Shown: positions 1 through 10,747, numbered from the stretch's first letter. The stretch: 64,000 nt of DNA from Bacteroidia bacterium (GCA_022841465.1 JALHRL010000003.1:1-64000); one strand, 5' to 3'. A program made the numbers and translations. The notes: generated by a model from the letters alone, not told the origin.

Positions 1-12
1 AGAAAAATCCAT

Positions 13-588
13 TTAATATACTTGTTGTTCTTTCCCTGGTGTGTTTCTTATTAATTTAATTTTATATGCTTTGCCATCGTTAGAAATTCCTCCTGCCATT
101 GCTAATGCTTCCATAACAGTAGTATTATTATTTGTCATTGGTAAAACCTTAGCATCGCCTGCATCGCCCGGAAAAACAATAATACGTTTATTGGTAATTC
201 GCATGTTAATAAATGGTTTTACATAATACTTCGCGTATTTTTCTTCCAGCAATTTCTCTGCTTCAATAATAGTTAAGCCTGATAACTCTACACTTCCAAT
301 TAAAGGTAATTTTGCGGTACCATCAGTTTCCACACGCGTATCAATGGTTGGGAAATTAAATAAATTAGTAGCTTCTGTTGTAACGTTTACCAACTTAAAA
401 CCTTCATTGGTTAATACACGATAACTAATAGCATCGTTAGGAGCAATCACATAACTCCTGCGACTTAATGAATCAACTAAAGTGTCGTAATTATAATCTT
501 TTGGAGTTTTAAGCATTAAATTAGACTTAAAAACTTTACACGAAGTAAAAGCACTAATTACTAGAATAAAATAGAGAAATTTACGCAT
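13..588 (-). CDS. Polysaccharide export (Wza-like) lipoprotein; probably truncated by an in-frame stop near the window edge
   Basis: Signal/lipobox (AFTSCKVF), PES/SLBB-like segments (YVIAPNDAISYRV, GTAKLPLIGSVELSGLTIIEAEKLLEEKY). Frame continues as MDFS after the TAA. Confidence 0.75.
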   Translation of the reverse strand: MRKFLYFILVISAFTSCKVFKSNLMLKTPKDYNYDTLVDSLSRRSYVIAPNDAISYRVLTNEGFKLVNVTTEATNLFNFPTIDTRVETDGTAKLPLIGSVELSGLTIIEAEKLLEEKYAKYYVKPFINMRITNKRIIVFPGDAGDAKVLPMTNNNTTVMEALAMAGGISNDGKAYKIKLIRNTPGKEQQVY

Positions 589-645
589 GGTACTACAAAG
601 ATAATATTTTAAATAACACAGACAAACTTACTGTATATCAGCATT

Positions 646-2640
646 TTAAGACGGATATTCTATACGTGCATGATAGATGGTTATTAAGCGTTTTTTAAAA
701 ATTTTTCTAATGAGCGTAATATCCTTGTAGGTAATATCTGCATTAATTAATTGATTTTGATTTATCTTATAATCAATTACCTTGTCTACCAAATCATTAA
801 TGGTATAAGCATCGTGCTTTTTTAAACTCCTGGAAGCTGCCTCTACTCCATCTGCTAACATTAAAACGGCTGTTTCTTTATTAAACGGAATTGGACCCGG
901 ATATTTAAAATCATCTTCGTTAATGTTTTCTGTACCCAATTCTTTTTTCTCCATCCCTAAAAAAAAGCCAACTGTTGTAGTGCCATGATGCGTTCTAATA
1001 AAATCAATTATTTGTTCAGGAAGTTTGTGTGCCTTCGCCATTTCTATCCCTTTAATTACATGATTAATTATTATTTGAGCACTTTCTTTTGGTTGCATAA
1101 GTATATGAGGGCTAACTTCTCTTGCCTGATTTTCTATAAAATAATCGGGATTGTACATTTTACCAATATCATGGTACATGGCTCCTGCTCTCACCAAAAG
1201 AGTACTCCCGCCAATATAATAAATTGCTTCTTCGGCCAAGTTAGCAACCTGTAAGGAGTGCTGAAATGTGCCCGGTACTTCTTGCGATAACTTTCTTAAA
1301 AGTGGTTGGTTTAAATCACACAATTCTAAAAACTTAAAATCGGAAACAAAACCAAACAGCTTTTCCATTAAATAAATTATTGGTGAAGCAAATAATACCA
1401 AACTACCGCTAACTACAAATGGAAAATAATTTTGTAATTTACTAATAGAAATTGCGTTATTAAAACCGATTTCATATAACACAAACAACAAAACGTAAAA
1501 TAGAATAGCAACAAACGATGCGTTAATTAATTGTTGACGCTTACGCATTTCTGAAATGGAAAACAATACTCCAATACCTACAATTAATTGAATTGTTATA
1601 AATTCTAATTTATCATACACAAAAAAACTACAAAATAAAATAGAAATTAAATGCGTAAACAAGGCTGTTCTGCTATCGAAAAAAACGCGAATAATAACAG
1701 GTACTAAAACAAAAGGAATAAAAAATACAGGAATTTGATATTTGTTGAGCAAGTAAGAACAAGAAAACACCGTTAAAATGACTAAATAAAGAAAGGCTAC
1801 TTGTTTATTGTGACCAAACACCACTTTTCTAAAGAAAAATAAATAAAGTAAAAGAGTTAAAGACAATACCATAACAAAACCTATTCTTCCAATTAAAATT
1901 GTGGTTAATGGTATTGTTTGCTTTTGAATCGTTTTTAAATATTTATTTATTAGTGATTTGTTTTCTTCACTTAACGTTTCTCCCTTTCTTATTATAACTT
2001 CACCTTTACTTATTATTAATTTTAAATCGGTAATACTTTGCAATAACATTTCATTATAAGAAGTAGTTTTGCTTTGATTAAAAAATAAATTTATAGTCAA
2101 GTAATCACTTAACTCCACTTCATTTAAATCGAGTTTATTATCCCTACATCTTTTTAATAATTCATCGTAAGCTTCATTTAAACTAAAAAAGTAGGAACGA
2201 AGACCTGTTTTTGCTTCCGATCCATCTAACACAACAACGGGATTATCGGATTTAAGTTCTATATTCTCAATAACGCCAACATCATAAATTTCATCCAATA
2301 TTTTTTTAATTGTTTCATACTGTTTTAGATTTTTGGTTCTTAATAATTCCAACTGAGCAAGTTTCTCTTCACGTTCTTCATTATTAAAAACAAATACCGA
2401 AGGTAATTGCTTAAGAAGTATGGCTTTTTCTGATTCAATTTCCGATTCCGATTTTTTTTCAAACAAATCTTGTTCTAGAATTAAATCATCATGATTCCAA
2501 ACTTTATCAAATGCGCCTAACTTTAAGTTGTGGTCAGATTCTATTGGAATTAACTTAGCAGCTATAATAGAAACAATAACTACTAATATCAATTTTAGTA
2601 ATAAATTATGCTTCGCCTGTAATTTATTTAACAATTTCAA
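646..2640 (-). CDS. 7TM receptor with intracellular HD hydrolase domain (PgpH/YqfF-like cyclic-di-AMP phosphodiesterase family)
   Basis: N-terminal extracellular region, multiple TM helices, C-terminal HD motif (MYHDIGKMYNP, THHGT, MLADGVEAASRS). Confidence 0.85.
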   Translation of the reverse strand: MKLLNKLQAKHNLLLKLILVVIVSIIAAKLIPIESDHNLKLGAFDKVWNHDDLILEQDLFEKKSESEIESEKAILLKQLPSVFVFNNEEREEKLAQLELLRTKNLKQYETIKKILDEIYDVGVIENIELKSDNPVVVLDGSEAKTGLRSYFFSLNEAYDELLKRCRDNKLDLNEVELSDYLTINLFFNQSKTTSYNEMLLQSITDLKLIISKGEVIIRKGETLSEENKSLINKYLKTIQKQTIPLTTILIGRIGFVMVLSLTLLLYLFFFRKVVFGHNKQVAFLYLVILTVFSCSYLLNKYQIPVFFIPFVLVPVIIRVFFDSRTALFTHLISILFCSFFVYDKLEFITIQLIVGIGVLFSISEMRKRQQLINASFVAILFYVLLFVLYEIGFNNAISISKLQNYFPFVVSGSLVLFASPIIYLMEKLFGFVSDFKFLELCDLNQPLLRKLSQEVPGTFQHSLQVANLAEEAIYYIGGSTLLVRAGAMYHDIGKMYNPDYFIENQAREVSPHILMQPKESAQIIINHVIKGIEMAKAHKLPEQIIDFIRTHHGTTTVGFFLGMEKKELGTENINEDDFKYPGPIPFNKETAVLMLADGVEAASRSLKKHDAYTINDLVDKVIDYKINQNQLINADITYKDITLIRKIFKKRLITIYHARIEYPS

Positions 2641-2702
2641 AACAATGCAAATTAATAAATGTAAGCAGGTTAAAGTGCAGATTTGGCAGATGTTATAAAC
2701 AT

Positions 2703-3416
2703 CTAGTTTTTAAAATAGATTCCAAACACCACCGGAATTTTATGCAGATTTGGTATATCGCCATTTTTCCATTCAGAAACAGTTTTACTTATAACTACTT
2801 GGTTGGGCGCAGTTAAATTAATTCCTAAACAAACTAATGTACCAGCACTTAATGTTGCAAGCAATTCATTCATTAGTGAAATATTTCTGTATGGTGTTTC
2901 AATAAAATATTGAGCCTGATTAAAGTTTTTAGATAATTGTTCCAATTCTTTAATTCTTTTTCCTCTATAAGGTTTTTCAATGGGTAAATATCCCACAAAT
3001 GCAAAATTTTGTCCGTTAAAACCACTTGCCATTGCAGTTAATAGAATTGAACTTGGCCCTACTAAGGGAATTACTTTTATACCTTTATTGTGTGCAAGTT
3101 TAACAACAGAAGCACCCGGGTCGGCAATTCCGGGACATCCTGCATCGCTCATTAAACCTATATTTTTACCTTCTAAAGCAGGCTGTAGATACGCTTGTGC
3201 TTCGGTGTTATTAGTATGTTCGTTTAATAAAACAATAGACGCATTTTGAATAACAGAGTAATTGCATTTTTTTAAAAAACTTCTTGCTGTTTTTGCATCC
3301 TCGGCAATAAAATGAGTTAAACCTCTTACAATTTCCAAGTTTTGTTCAGGCATTACATAACTAAGTTCAATTTCACTTAAAGGAGTAGGAATTAAATATA
3401 TTTTTCCGTTTTGCAT
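2703..3416 (-). CDS. SAM-dependent methyltransferase, RsmI-like tetrapyrrole methylase family
   Basis: IYLIPTPLSE, SDAGCPGIADPG, LVGPSSILLTAMASGFNGQNFAFVGYLP motifs. Confidence 0.85.
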   Translation of the reverse strand: MQNGKIYLIPTPLSEIELSYVMPEQNLEIVRGLTHFIAEDAKTARSFLKKCNYSVIQNASIVLLNEHTNNTEAQAYLQPALEGKNIGLMSDAGCPGIADPGASVVKLAHNKGIKVIPLVGPSSILLTAMASGFNGQNFAFVGYLPIEKPYRGKRIKELEQLSKNFNQAQYFIETPYRNISLMNELLATLSAGTLVCLGINLTAPNQVVISKTVSEWKNGDIPNLHKIPVVFGIYFKN

Positions 3417-6400
3417 TAGTTATACCCGCCATAATTAAACAAATCATTATAATTATTTTTTATAACGCGGCCTCTGAATTGTAAATTAAAATCTTCCAGT
3501 ATTTCATTCTCAATTTCCTTATCCGTTTTTGTTTCGTTAAAATACTCTGCTACTTTCAAAATTTCAATGTCCACACTTAATTCATTGTTTTTTTGCGCCG
3601 GCACAAATGCAGACGACCAGCGCGCTACACCTAACTTGTTTTTTGGAGATTTATAAATATAAACAGTTCCTTTTTGGTATTTGTTTTGTGCTGTTATTTC
3701 TTTGTGATAAATTAAACTGTCTTTTGATTTATCAGGTAATTCATAACTGGTAAACGATAACACTTGCTTTGCAGTTTTTAAAACAGATTCAACTATTAAC
3801 TGTTGAGTAGCGTACTTTTTATCAAAATACTTTTCTAAGTTTTCCTTTTTTAATTCGCTATAAAAAACGGCTCTTGTATTTGCATTTTTACTAAAATAAG
3901 TTGTTAGCGTATCATTTATAACAATACCGTTTTTTAATAATAAAACATGAACCGGCATTAAAATAGATTCGCTTTTTATTTTTGCAATTTTATCAATTAC
4001 TTGCTTTACCTTTTCGTCGCTTTTATAAAAAGGAACCAATATTCGGGCAAAACTTACAATAAATGGTTGTTTATTTAACACTAAAATATCATTATACTTT
4101 GTATTTTTTACACTTTGGTTATAATCAATTGTTTCTAAATATGCTTGAAGCTGTTCAATTAACTCTTCGTTAGCTCCGGAATTATAACTATCTTTTTGAT
4201 TACTGCTTTTGGCTTTACTGCTTAAACTTGCATTATATCTTTTAAACTCAGAATTGGCTTCATTTAATAATTCCGCTTTACTGTTTAATATTGCTGAAGA
4301 CGGAACAATTTTACCTTTCATTAAAACACTAAGTAATCTGTAAATGGATTGATAGTACTCGTTATTTCTGGAAACCGAAAGCAAATTGGGAAAATAGTTC
4401 TTGCATAGCTCAAGCGAATCGTAAAGAACATTAAACACATCTTTCACAATCCCTTCATCTCCAACCAAAGGAGTTTCTTTTTTTACCAATTCTAAAAATG
4501 CATCGTAAGCATTTTTAGTTTTACAATATGCCAGGCCCTTTAAAATACAAATTTGTAAGTAAGCGCTATCGGTATACGTGTCGTACATTTGTTTATAAAC
4601 ATCCACAATTTTATCACTTCTAAAAACACCACCGCTAACAAATAACTGAGCCTTTGCATCGGAGCTGACCTTTAGAAACTTATCGCTTTTTAAAAACTGT
4701 ACAAATTCATCAACGTATTCTTTTTCAAGACTAATGGAATTGGCTAAAGAGTATTCGGCTCTCTTTCTTAAGGTTGTATCAGAAGAGCTCATGTCTTCTA
4801 ACAATAATTTAAACTTATTGGCAAATAAACTTACTCCAATAACTGTGTCCTTTAATTCAAATGATTCATAAAAACTTTTCGTCCAACCTTTCATTCCTAA
4901 TATTGTATCAATAGGTGCTTTTACTTGATATATGGTTCCGTTTTTTACAATTATTTTAACTTTTATGGCTCTAACGGTAGCGGTATCCGTTAAAAAAAAT
5001 TCGTAAATAAAAACACCGGCACTGTCTTTTTGCTGAACAGTACGCACATTCATTGTTTGAGCTTCTCCCAAATTTTTATTTACTTTCTTTAATAAATCTT
5101 CTTTTGTTCTATAATCATAATCGTTATACTTTTCGTAAAATATTTCAACGTACTCGTGATTGGAAGGAGAGTAATAATTTTTACTTTTCGTGAAATAATC
5201 GTACTCATAGGGGTTTGCTTTTTTAGGTTTGGCACCGGCTTTTATTTCTTCATATACTTTTTTGTATTCATCGTAAAATTTTCCGGAAGCAGAAGTTGAA
5301 ACTTCATCCATTGCAGAAAAAAACAGGTCGTTATCATTAATAAGTTTTATTTCATTCAGATGTTTAAAATCTGTAAGTGTAAATGAATTGTAAAAATCGT
5401 TACTATAAGATATTTCATTACCGCCAACGCTGTATACCAAATAATAATGAATTCCTTTAATATAAACCTTGCCTAACATTTTTTTACCAAGCGTATTTGT
5501 GCCGCTAAAGTAAATACACGGCAATTTTTGCTCATTCCTTAATTCAAACTTTTGATTATTTTCAAATTTAAAATTACGCAAGGTATAAGAGGCCAACTTG
5601 TTTAATTCAAAACTATCTTCCTCCAAATAATAAAAATCATTATACACTGCATGTTTTACACCATAAAAAGTTTCTTTTAGTTTATCAAAGGCAATTAAAT
5701 CTTCTACCAAGCCGGTTGCACCTACATAATCGTTTTTACCATAACTATATTCAGCCGGTACTTTTACAGTAAAGCCTTTTGTTTGAGGCTCAAAAGTAGT
5801 ATTGGCTGTGTTTTCTTTTTTAAATTTTATAGAGTTAAAAAACCGTTTACCGTCTGATGTGTTTACAAATTCATTTCTACCACCCAACTTAAACAAAATT
5901 AATTCCACATCAGTAAAATAAATATGGTATCGTTGTAAATCGCCACGCATTGTTTTGTTTACAATATCATAGCCGGAAATTCCTGAATTATTTATTTCTT
6001 TTTTACTTATTATTTTTCCCGGAATATTTTCAAAAAACAAACTATCAACCGATTGAGAAATTTTAATGGCACTTAAATTATTTAAGGCGGCATTTGTTCT
6101 AATTCTGGCAATATTATAAAAATTGCCATTTACCATATCGGCATTTATGTAATATTTAATATTATCATAATTCATTATCTGTGTAAGTTTACCGGGAACA
6201 TCCACAGAAAATAATGAATCGCTTACATAATTTTTTTCAAAAACAACCGGTTTTGTTATTTTATCTATTTTATCTTTTTCCTTCGCCGATTTTTTTGATT
6301 TTCCGGGCATAATTGGTTCTACCTTATACCCTTTCATTCGCAACATTTCAATAACTCCCTTTTCGCCTGGCAAATGCGCTGCACCTACACCACTAAATAA

Positions 6401-7204
6401 AGATTTTCCGGATTTTAAAATAGAATCTATTGAATTTACAAAGTACACATTGCGTTCATGCAGTAGATACTTCTGCATGTTTTTACTGTCAGATAATTTA
6501 CTTAAACTATCCAGTACATCTAAATTACCTTGCCTGTATGCATCTTCAATTTTCTCAAAATAACTATACCGCCCATAAGTGTTATAATCTTCATTAACTG
6601 CGCCCTCTTCTTCAAATTCAGAATCGGGTAATGCAGCAAGTTTCGCTTGTATTTCCGCTTTTTTAAAATCTTCTAAGCTTACAATTTGCTTGTTAAGTTT
6701 AGCCGCTGCCTGAAAAATAAACAAATCTATGTAGGTATTTTCCTGAAAATTTTCGCGGGAGGTATTGTGGCGGTATAATAAACCATTGATAATATCAGGG
6801 TCAAAACTTAAAATACTTTTATAAACCTGTTTATCGGGAAATCTAATTCCGAAAACACTCTTATAAAAATTTCCGCTGTACGGATTAAAAATACCCACAC
6901 CACTGGCTTTACCAAGTTCACCCATTAACTCCATATTATTAAGCCAATCTGCAGGATTTGTTTCTAATCCAACAACCTCCGAATATTTTAAAGCTTCAAA
7001 AAACTGATCAGACAGGTGATACGCTACTCGATTACTTACATGCATGGTTCCATATAAATATCCTTCTTTTTTTATACCATTTCCACTAATTTTCCATAAA
7101 AGTGAAGGATATTTTAATTGACTTTGCGCTAATAAAAAAGTAGACAGTATAAAAAAAGCTATTAATAAACGAAATTTCATCATAGATAAGTTAAACTTAA
7201 GCAA
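3416..7204 (-). CDS. TraB/GumN family protein with very long C-terminal extension
   Basis: N-terminal LLWKISGNGIKKEGYLYGTMHVSN and LFSGVGAAHLPGEKGVIEMLRMKGYKVEP typical of TraB/GumN; about 950 aa beyond the domain not recognised. Confidence 0.8.
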   Translation of the reverse strand: MLKFNLSMMKFRLLIAFFILSTFLLAQSQLKYPSLLWKISGNGIKKEGYLYGTMHVSNRVAYHLSDQFFEALKYSEVVGLETNPADWLNNMELMGELGKASGVGIFNPYSGNFYKSVFGIRFPDKQVYKSILSFDPDIINGLLYRHNTSRENFQENTYIDLFIFQAAAKLNKQIVSLEDFKKAEIQAKLAALPDSEFEEEGAVNEDYNTYGRYSYFEKIEDAYRQGNLDVLDSLSKLSDSKNMQKYLLHERNVYFVNSIDSILKSGKSLFSGVGAAHLPGEKGVIEMLRMKGYKVEPIMPGKSKKSAKEKDKIDKITKPVVFEKNYVSDSLFSVDVPGKLTQIMNYDNIKYYINADMVNGNFYNIARIRTNAALNNLSAIKISQSVDSLFFENIPGKIISKKEINNSGISGYDIVNKTMRGDLQRYHIYFTDVELILFKLGGRNEFVNTSDGKRFFNSIKFKKENTANTTFEPQTKGFTVKVPAEYSYGKNDYVGATGLVEDLIAFDKLKETFYGVKHAVYNDFYYLEEDSFELNKLASYTLRNFKFENNQKFELRNEQKLPCIYFSGTNTLGKKMLGKVYIKGIHYYLVYSVGGNEISYSNDFYNSFTLTDFKHLNEIKLINDNDLFFSAMDEVSTSASGKFYDEYKKVYEEIKAGAKPKKANPYEYDYFTKSKNYYSPSNHEYVEIFYEKYNDYDYRTKEDLLKKVNKNLGEAQTMNVRTVQQKDSAGVFIYEFFLTDTATVRAIKVKIIVKNGTIYQVKAPIDTILGMKGWTKSFYESFELKDTVIGVSLFANKFKLLLEDMSSSDTTLRKRAEYSLANSISLEKEYVDEFVQFLKSDKFLKVSSDAKAQLFVSGGVFRSDKIVDVYKQMYDTYTDSAYLQICILKGLAYCKTKNAYDAFLELVKKETPLVGDEGIVKDVFNVLYDSLELCKNYFPNLLSVSRNNEYYQSIYRLLSVLMKGKIVPSSAILNSKAELLNEANSEFKRYNASLSSKAKSSNQKDSYNSGANEELIEQLQAYLETIDYNQSVKNTKYNDILVLNKQPFIVSFARILVPFYKSDEKVKQVIDKIAKIKSESILMPVHVLLLKNGIVINDTLTTYFSKNANTRAVFYSELKKENLEKYFDKKYATQQLIVESVLKTAKQVLSFTSYELPDKSKDSLIYHKEITAQNKYQKGTVYIYKSPKNKLGVARWSSAFVPAQKNNELSVDIEILKVAEYFNETKTDKEIENEILEDFNLQFRGRVIKNNYNDLFNYGGYN

Positions 7205-7248
7205 AATTTTTGATTTTATTATGTATTACTGTAATGCCGAAAAATTTA

Positions 7249-8661
7249 TTAGTTACCAAAAATTTTACCCGGATTAAGTATTTCATTGGGATCGAAAACC
7301 TTTTTAATATTTCGCATTAAATTTAATTGGTGTTCGGGGAAAATAATAGGCATATACTTCTGTTGAACCAATCCTATCCCGTGTTCCCCGCTAATTGTTC
7401 CGCCTAACTTTTTACACAATTGAAATATTTCAGTGATTCCCTTGGGTAAATCTTCTTCCCATGTTTTATCGCTTAGATCACCTTTTATAATATTTACATG
7501 TAAGTTCCCATCGCCTGCGTGTCCGTAACAAACCGATTGAAAACCATATTTTTTACCAATTTCTTTTACACCATTTAATAATTCCGGCAATTCGGCTCTG
7601 GGCACAACCGTATCTTCCTCTTTGTAAACAGAATTACTTTTTACTGCCTCCCCAACTTTTCTCCTAATTTTCCATAAGGCATTTTTTTGTTCGGCACTAT
7701 CAGCAAACAACACTTCATCCGATTCATGCAACTGCATTATTTCAGAAATTTTCTCACAATCTTGCATCAAAACATCCATGTTATTTCCATCTAGTTCAAT
7801 TAACAACAAGGCTTGCCATTGCGGTTTTATTTCAAAATTAAGTTCGCCGCTAAATTTAGCACTCCAATCAATAGCATCTTTTTCCATAAACTCCATGGCG
7901 CTGGGAGTAATTCCGTTTCTAAAAACAGCCCCAACCGATTCGCAAGCTTTAACCGCACTATTAAAAGGCACAAGCATTAATAAATCGTGCTTAGGTAAAG
8001 GAATAAGTTTAAAAACAATTTTAGTTACAATTCCTAAGGTACCTTCGCTACCCACCATTAAATGAGTAAGATTATAACCTGTAGAATACTTTAAGGTATT
8101 GGCTCCTGTCCAAATAACATCACCATTCGCTAAAACCACTTCTAGATTTAAAACATAATCACGGGTTGTTCCGTATTTAACTGCTTTTGGTCCGCCGCTG
8201 CTATGCGCAATATTGCCTCCTAAGCTGCAACTGCCCCAACTTGCCGGATCTGGAGGATAAAACAATCCCAACTTTTTTACTTCTTCCTGAAAAACATAAT
8301 TTATAAGCCCCGGTTCAACAGTTGCTTGTAAGTTACGTTCATCTATCTTTATAATTCTGTTTAATTTTTCAAGACTTAAAACTACTCCACCCATAACAGG
8401 AAGTGCCCCTCCACTAAGCCCAGTGCCTGCGCCGCGAGTAGTAACTGGAATTTTATTTAGGTTACAATGACTTAAAATGGCGGAAATTTTCTCTACGCTA
8501 TCCGGGCGAACAACTACTTCCGGTTGATACACCAAGTCTTCTGTTTCATCAGATGAATAAGGAAGCAATTTATCTTTATCGGTAAAAACATTGTCTTTGC
8601 CGGCTACAGAAATTAAAAAATCTAATGTTATTGACGTTACCTTGTTATAATCTACCTTCAT
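7249..8661 (-). CDS. FAD-binding oxidoreductase (GlcD-like, FAD_binding_4 / FAD-oxidase_C)
   Basis: PVTTRGAGTGLSGGALPVMGGVVLSLEKLN, VGSEGTLGIVTKI, CYGHAGDGNLHVNI, SGEHGIG. Confidence 0.9.
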   Translation of the reverse strand: MKVDYNKVTSITLDFLISVAGKDNVFTDKDKLLPYSSDETEDLVYQPEVVVRPDSVEKISAILSHCNLNKIPVTTRGAGTGLSGGALPVMGGVVLSLEKLNRIIKIDERNLQATVEPGLINYVFQEEVKKLGLFYPPDPASWGSCSLGGNIAHSSGGPKAVKYGTTRDYVLNLEVVLANGDVIWTGANTLKYSTGYNLTHLMVGSEGTLGIVTKIVFKLIPLPKHDLLMLVPFNSAVKACESVGAVFRNGITPSAMEFMEKDAIDWSAKFSGELNFEIKPQWQALLLIELDGNNMDVLMQDCEKISEIMQLHESDEVLFADSAEQKNALWKIRRKVGEAVKSNSVYKEEDTVVPRAELPELLNGVKEIGKKYGFQSVCYGHAGDGNLHVNIIKGDLSDKTWEEDLPKGITEIFQLCKKLGGTISGEHGIGLVQQKYMPIIFPEHQLNLMRNIKKVFDPNEILNPGKIFGN

Positions 8662-8733
8662 TTACAGGAAATTTAACGGTTAAAGTTACTAATATTGAAG
8701 TTTATCAAAAGGAAAGAAAATTAATTTTTAACC

Positions 8734-9393
8734 GTGTTTATCAACATTCATACGCACGAACAAATTTACGATGCCCAAGTTGAATTGGTAAACTTGTTTA
8801 TTCAAAAGGCCGACAGAACAAATCTGTACTCCTATGGCATACATCCGTGGTATATTGATGAAGATTATAAAACTGCCTTAAACAGGTTAAGTGAAATTGC
8901 AAAAGAAAGGCGATGCATTGCTATAGGCGAATGTGGTTTAGATAAATTAAGCAAAGTGCCTTTTGATTTGCAGCAAGAAGTTTTTGTTGAACAAATTAAA
9001 ATTGCCAATGAAATAGGTAAGCCGCTAATTATTCATTGCGTAAAAGCCTTTAATGAATTAATTAATTGCTTAAACCTTAATGATAATCAAGTACCTGTTA
9101 TAATTCATGGCTTTAATAATAACGAAAATATTGCACGTATATTACTTGATTTTGGTTGCCATTTCTCCTTTGGGAAAGCATTATTGGGATATGACAGTAA
9201 TGCCGCCAAAGCTTTAAAATCAGTAGGAAGAAAACGGTTTTTTTTAGAAACCGACGATTCGGATATTACCATTAAATACATTTATAAAAAAGCGGCAGAA
9301 ATTTTAGGTGTTTCAATTGATGTGATACAAATTCAAATGGAGGAAAATTTTAAGGAAGTATTTAAAATGGACCCTGCCATAAAAATGAAATAA
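8734..9393 (+). CDS. TatD family hydrolase (GTG start)
   Basis: INIHTHE, SYGIHPWYI, AIGECGLDKL, PLIIHCVKA, LETDDSD. Confidence 0.85.
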   Translation: MFINIHTHEQIYDAQVELVNLFIQKADRTNLYSYGIHPWYIDEDYKTALNRLSEIAKERRCIAIGECGLDKLSKVPFDLQQEVFVEQIKIANEIGKPLIIHCVKAFNELINCLNLNDNQVPVIIHGFNNNENIARILLDFGCHFSFGKALLGYDSNAAKALKSVGRKRFFLETDDSDITIKYIYKKAAEILGVSIDVIQIQMEENFKEVFKMDPAIKMK

Positions 9394-9396
9394 AAC

Positions 9397-10152
9397 ATGG
9401 ATACACAATGGATGGAAAGAACCAAGCTGTTGGTGAAAGATAAAGGTTTAGAAAAATTAATGAATGCGCACGTATTGGTAGTGGGCTTAGGCGGCGTTGG
9501 CGGTTATGCAGCCGAAGCAATTTGCAGAGCAGGCGTAGGTAAAATGACCATTATAGATGGGGATACCGTTGACCCAAGTAATCGCAACAGGCAAATTCAA
9601 GCATTATCTTCTACACACGGTAAAAACAAAGCCGATTTAATGTATGAACGATTAAAGGACATAAATCCTGATTGTGATATTACGGCCATTAATAAATTTC
9701 AAACTCCGGATGATATGAAGGAGTTTTTGAAACAAAAGTTTACCTATATCATAGATGCTATTGATAGCATATCTCCCAAATTATATTTAATACAAACCGC
9801 TTATTATAATAACCAAAGGATTATTTCAAGTATGGGAGCAGGTGGTAAAATGGATCCTACCCAGCTAAAAGTGGTAGATATTAAAGACACCCACACATGT
9901 CCCATGGCTCAATACGTAAGGAAACGCTTAAGGTATATGAATATTTACAAAGGTGTAAAATGCGTAATAAGCACAGAAAACCCAGCAAAGTTTTCTATTA
10001 TGCATACCGATGGTAGCAAGTTTAAAAAATCGGCGTACGGAACCATTTCATACCTGCCTGCAGTATTTGGATTAACCTGTGCCTCTGTAGTAATAAGAGA
10101 TATTACAGGGTGGAAAGAAATTAAGGGGGCTATAAAAAAGGAGAAAAAGTAA
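9397..10152 (+). CDS. tcdA: ThiF/TcdA-like tRNA threonylcarbamoyladenosine dehydratase
   Basis: VLVVGLGGVGGYAAEAICRAGVGKMTIIDGDTVDPSNRNRQ, DAIDSI, ASVVIRDITGW. Confidence 0.88.
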   Translation: MDTQWMERTKLLVKDKGLEKLMNAHVLVVGLGGVGGYAAEAICRAGVGKMTIIDGDTVDPSNRNRQIQALSSTHGKNKADLMYERLKDINPDCDITAINKFQTPDDMKEFLKQKFTYIIDAIDSISPKLYLIQTAYYNNQRIISSMGAGGKMDPTQLKVVDIKDTHTCPMAQYVRKRLRYMNIYKGVKCVISTENPAKFSIMHTDGSKFKKSAYGTISYLPAVFGLTCASVVIRDITGWKEIKGAIKKEKK

Positions 10153-10292
10153 TTTTCTCTAAGGAAAACTCCTTTAAAACTTCTATTCTCTAAGAGGGAA
10201 AATCTATTTAAAACGGTTGAAAACGAAATTCCCTTGGTTTAGGGTTGTTCAAAACTCACAAACAATTATTTAAGAAGTGCTGAGTACAATTG

Positions 10293-10323
10293 TTTGTTTG
10301 TATTAAGGAATATTATATATTTG
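10293..10323 (+). promoter_or_regulatory. Bacteroidota-type promoter (TTTG-N19-TATATTTG) upstream of the SWIB/H1-like gene
   Basis: TTTG at 10293-10296 and TATATTTG at 10316-10323, matching the TTTG/TAnnTTTG consensus. Confidence 0.5.
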
Positions 10324-10348
10324 TTTCTATATATATAAAATTAACCCT

Positions 10349-10747
10349 ATGGCAAAAAAACCAGCAAAAAAAGCAGCGAAGAAAAAAGTTGTAAAAAAAG
10401 CAACTAAAAAAGCTGCACCTAAAAAAGCTGCAAAAAAAGCAGCAAAAAAAGTAGTTAAGAAAAAAGCAGCAAAACCTGCTAAGAAAAAAACTGCAAGAAA
10501 ACTTAACCCGGCATTAATGACGCCTTACACTCCAAGTGCGGCATTAGGAGAAGTAGTAGGTAACAAACCATTACCACGTAGCCAAGTTGTAAAAAAACTT
10601 TGGGTTTACATTAAAGCAAATAAATTGCAAGACACTAAAAACAAACGTATGATTAATGCTGATGATAAATTAAAAGCAATTTTCAACGGAAACAAACAAG
10701 TTTCTATGTTTGAAATGGCTAAATTTATTTCTAAGCACTTGAAATAA
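10349..10747 (+). CDS. SWIB/MDM2-domain protein with lysine/alanine-rich histone H1-like N-terminal tail
   Basis: KKAAKKA-rich first about 50 aa, then SWIB-like LGEVVGNKPLPRSQVVKKLWVYIKANKLQDTKNKRMINADDKLKAIF. Confidence 0.9.
   Translation: MAKKPAKKAAKKKVVKKATKKAAPKKAAKKAAKKVVKKKAAKPAKKKTARKLNPALMTPYTPSAALGEVVGNKPLPRSQVVKKLWVYIKANKLQDTKNKRMINADDKLKAIFNGNKQVSMFEMAKFISKHLK

Noticed and set aside
10150-10215. Imperfect direct repeat TTCTCTAAGnnGGAAAA...TTTAAAAC
   Set aside because: Short, AT-rich and degenerate; likely chance or old duplication without further support.
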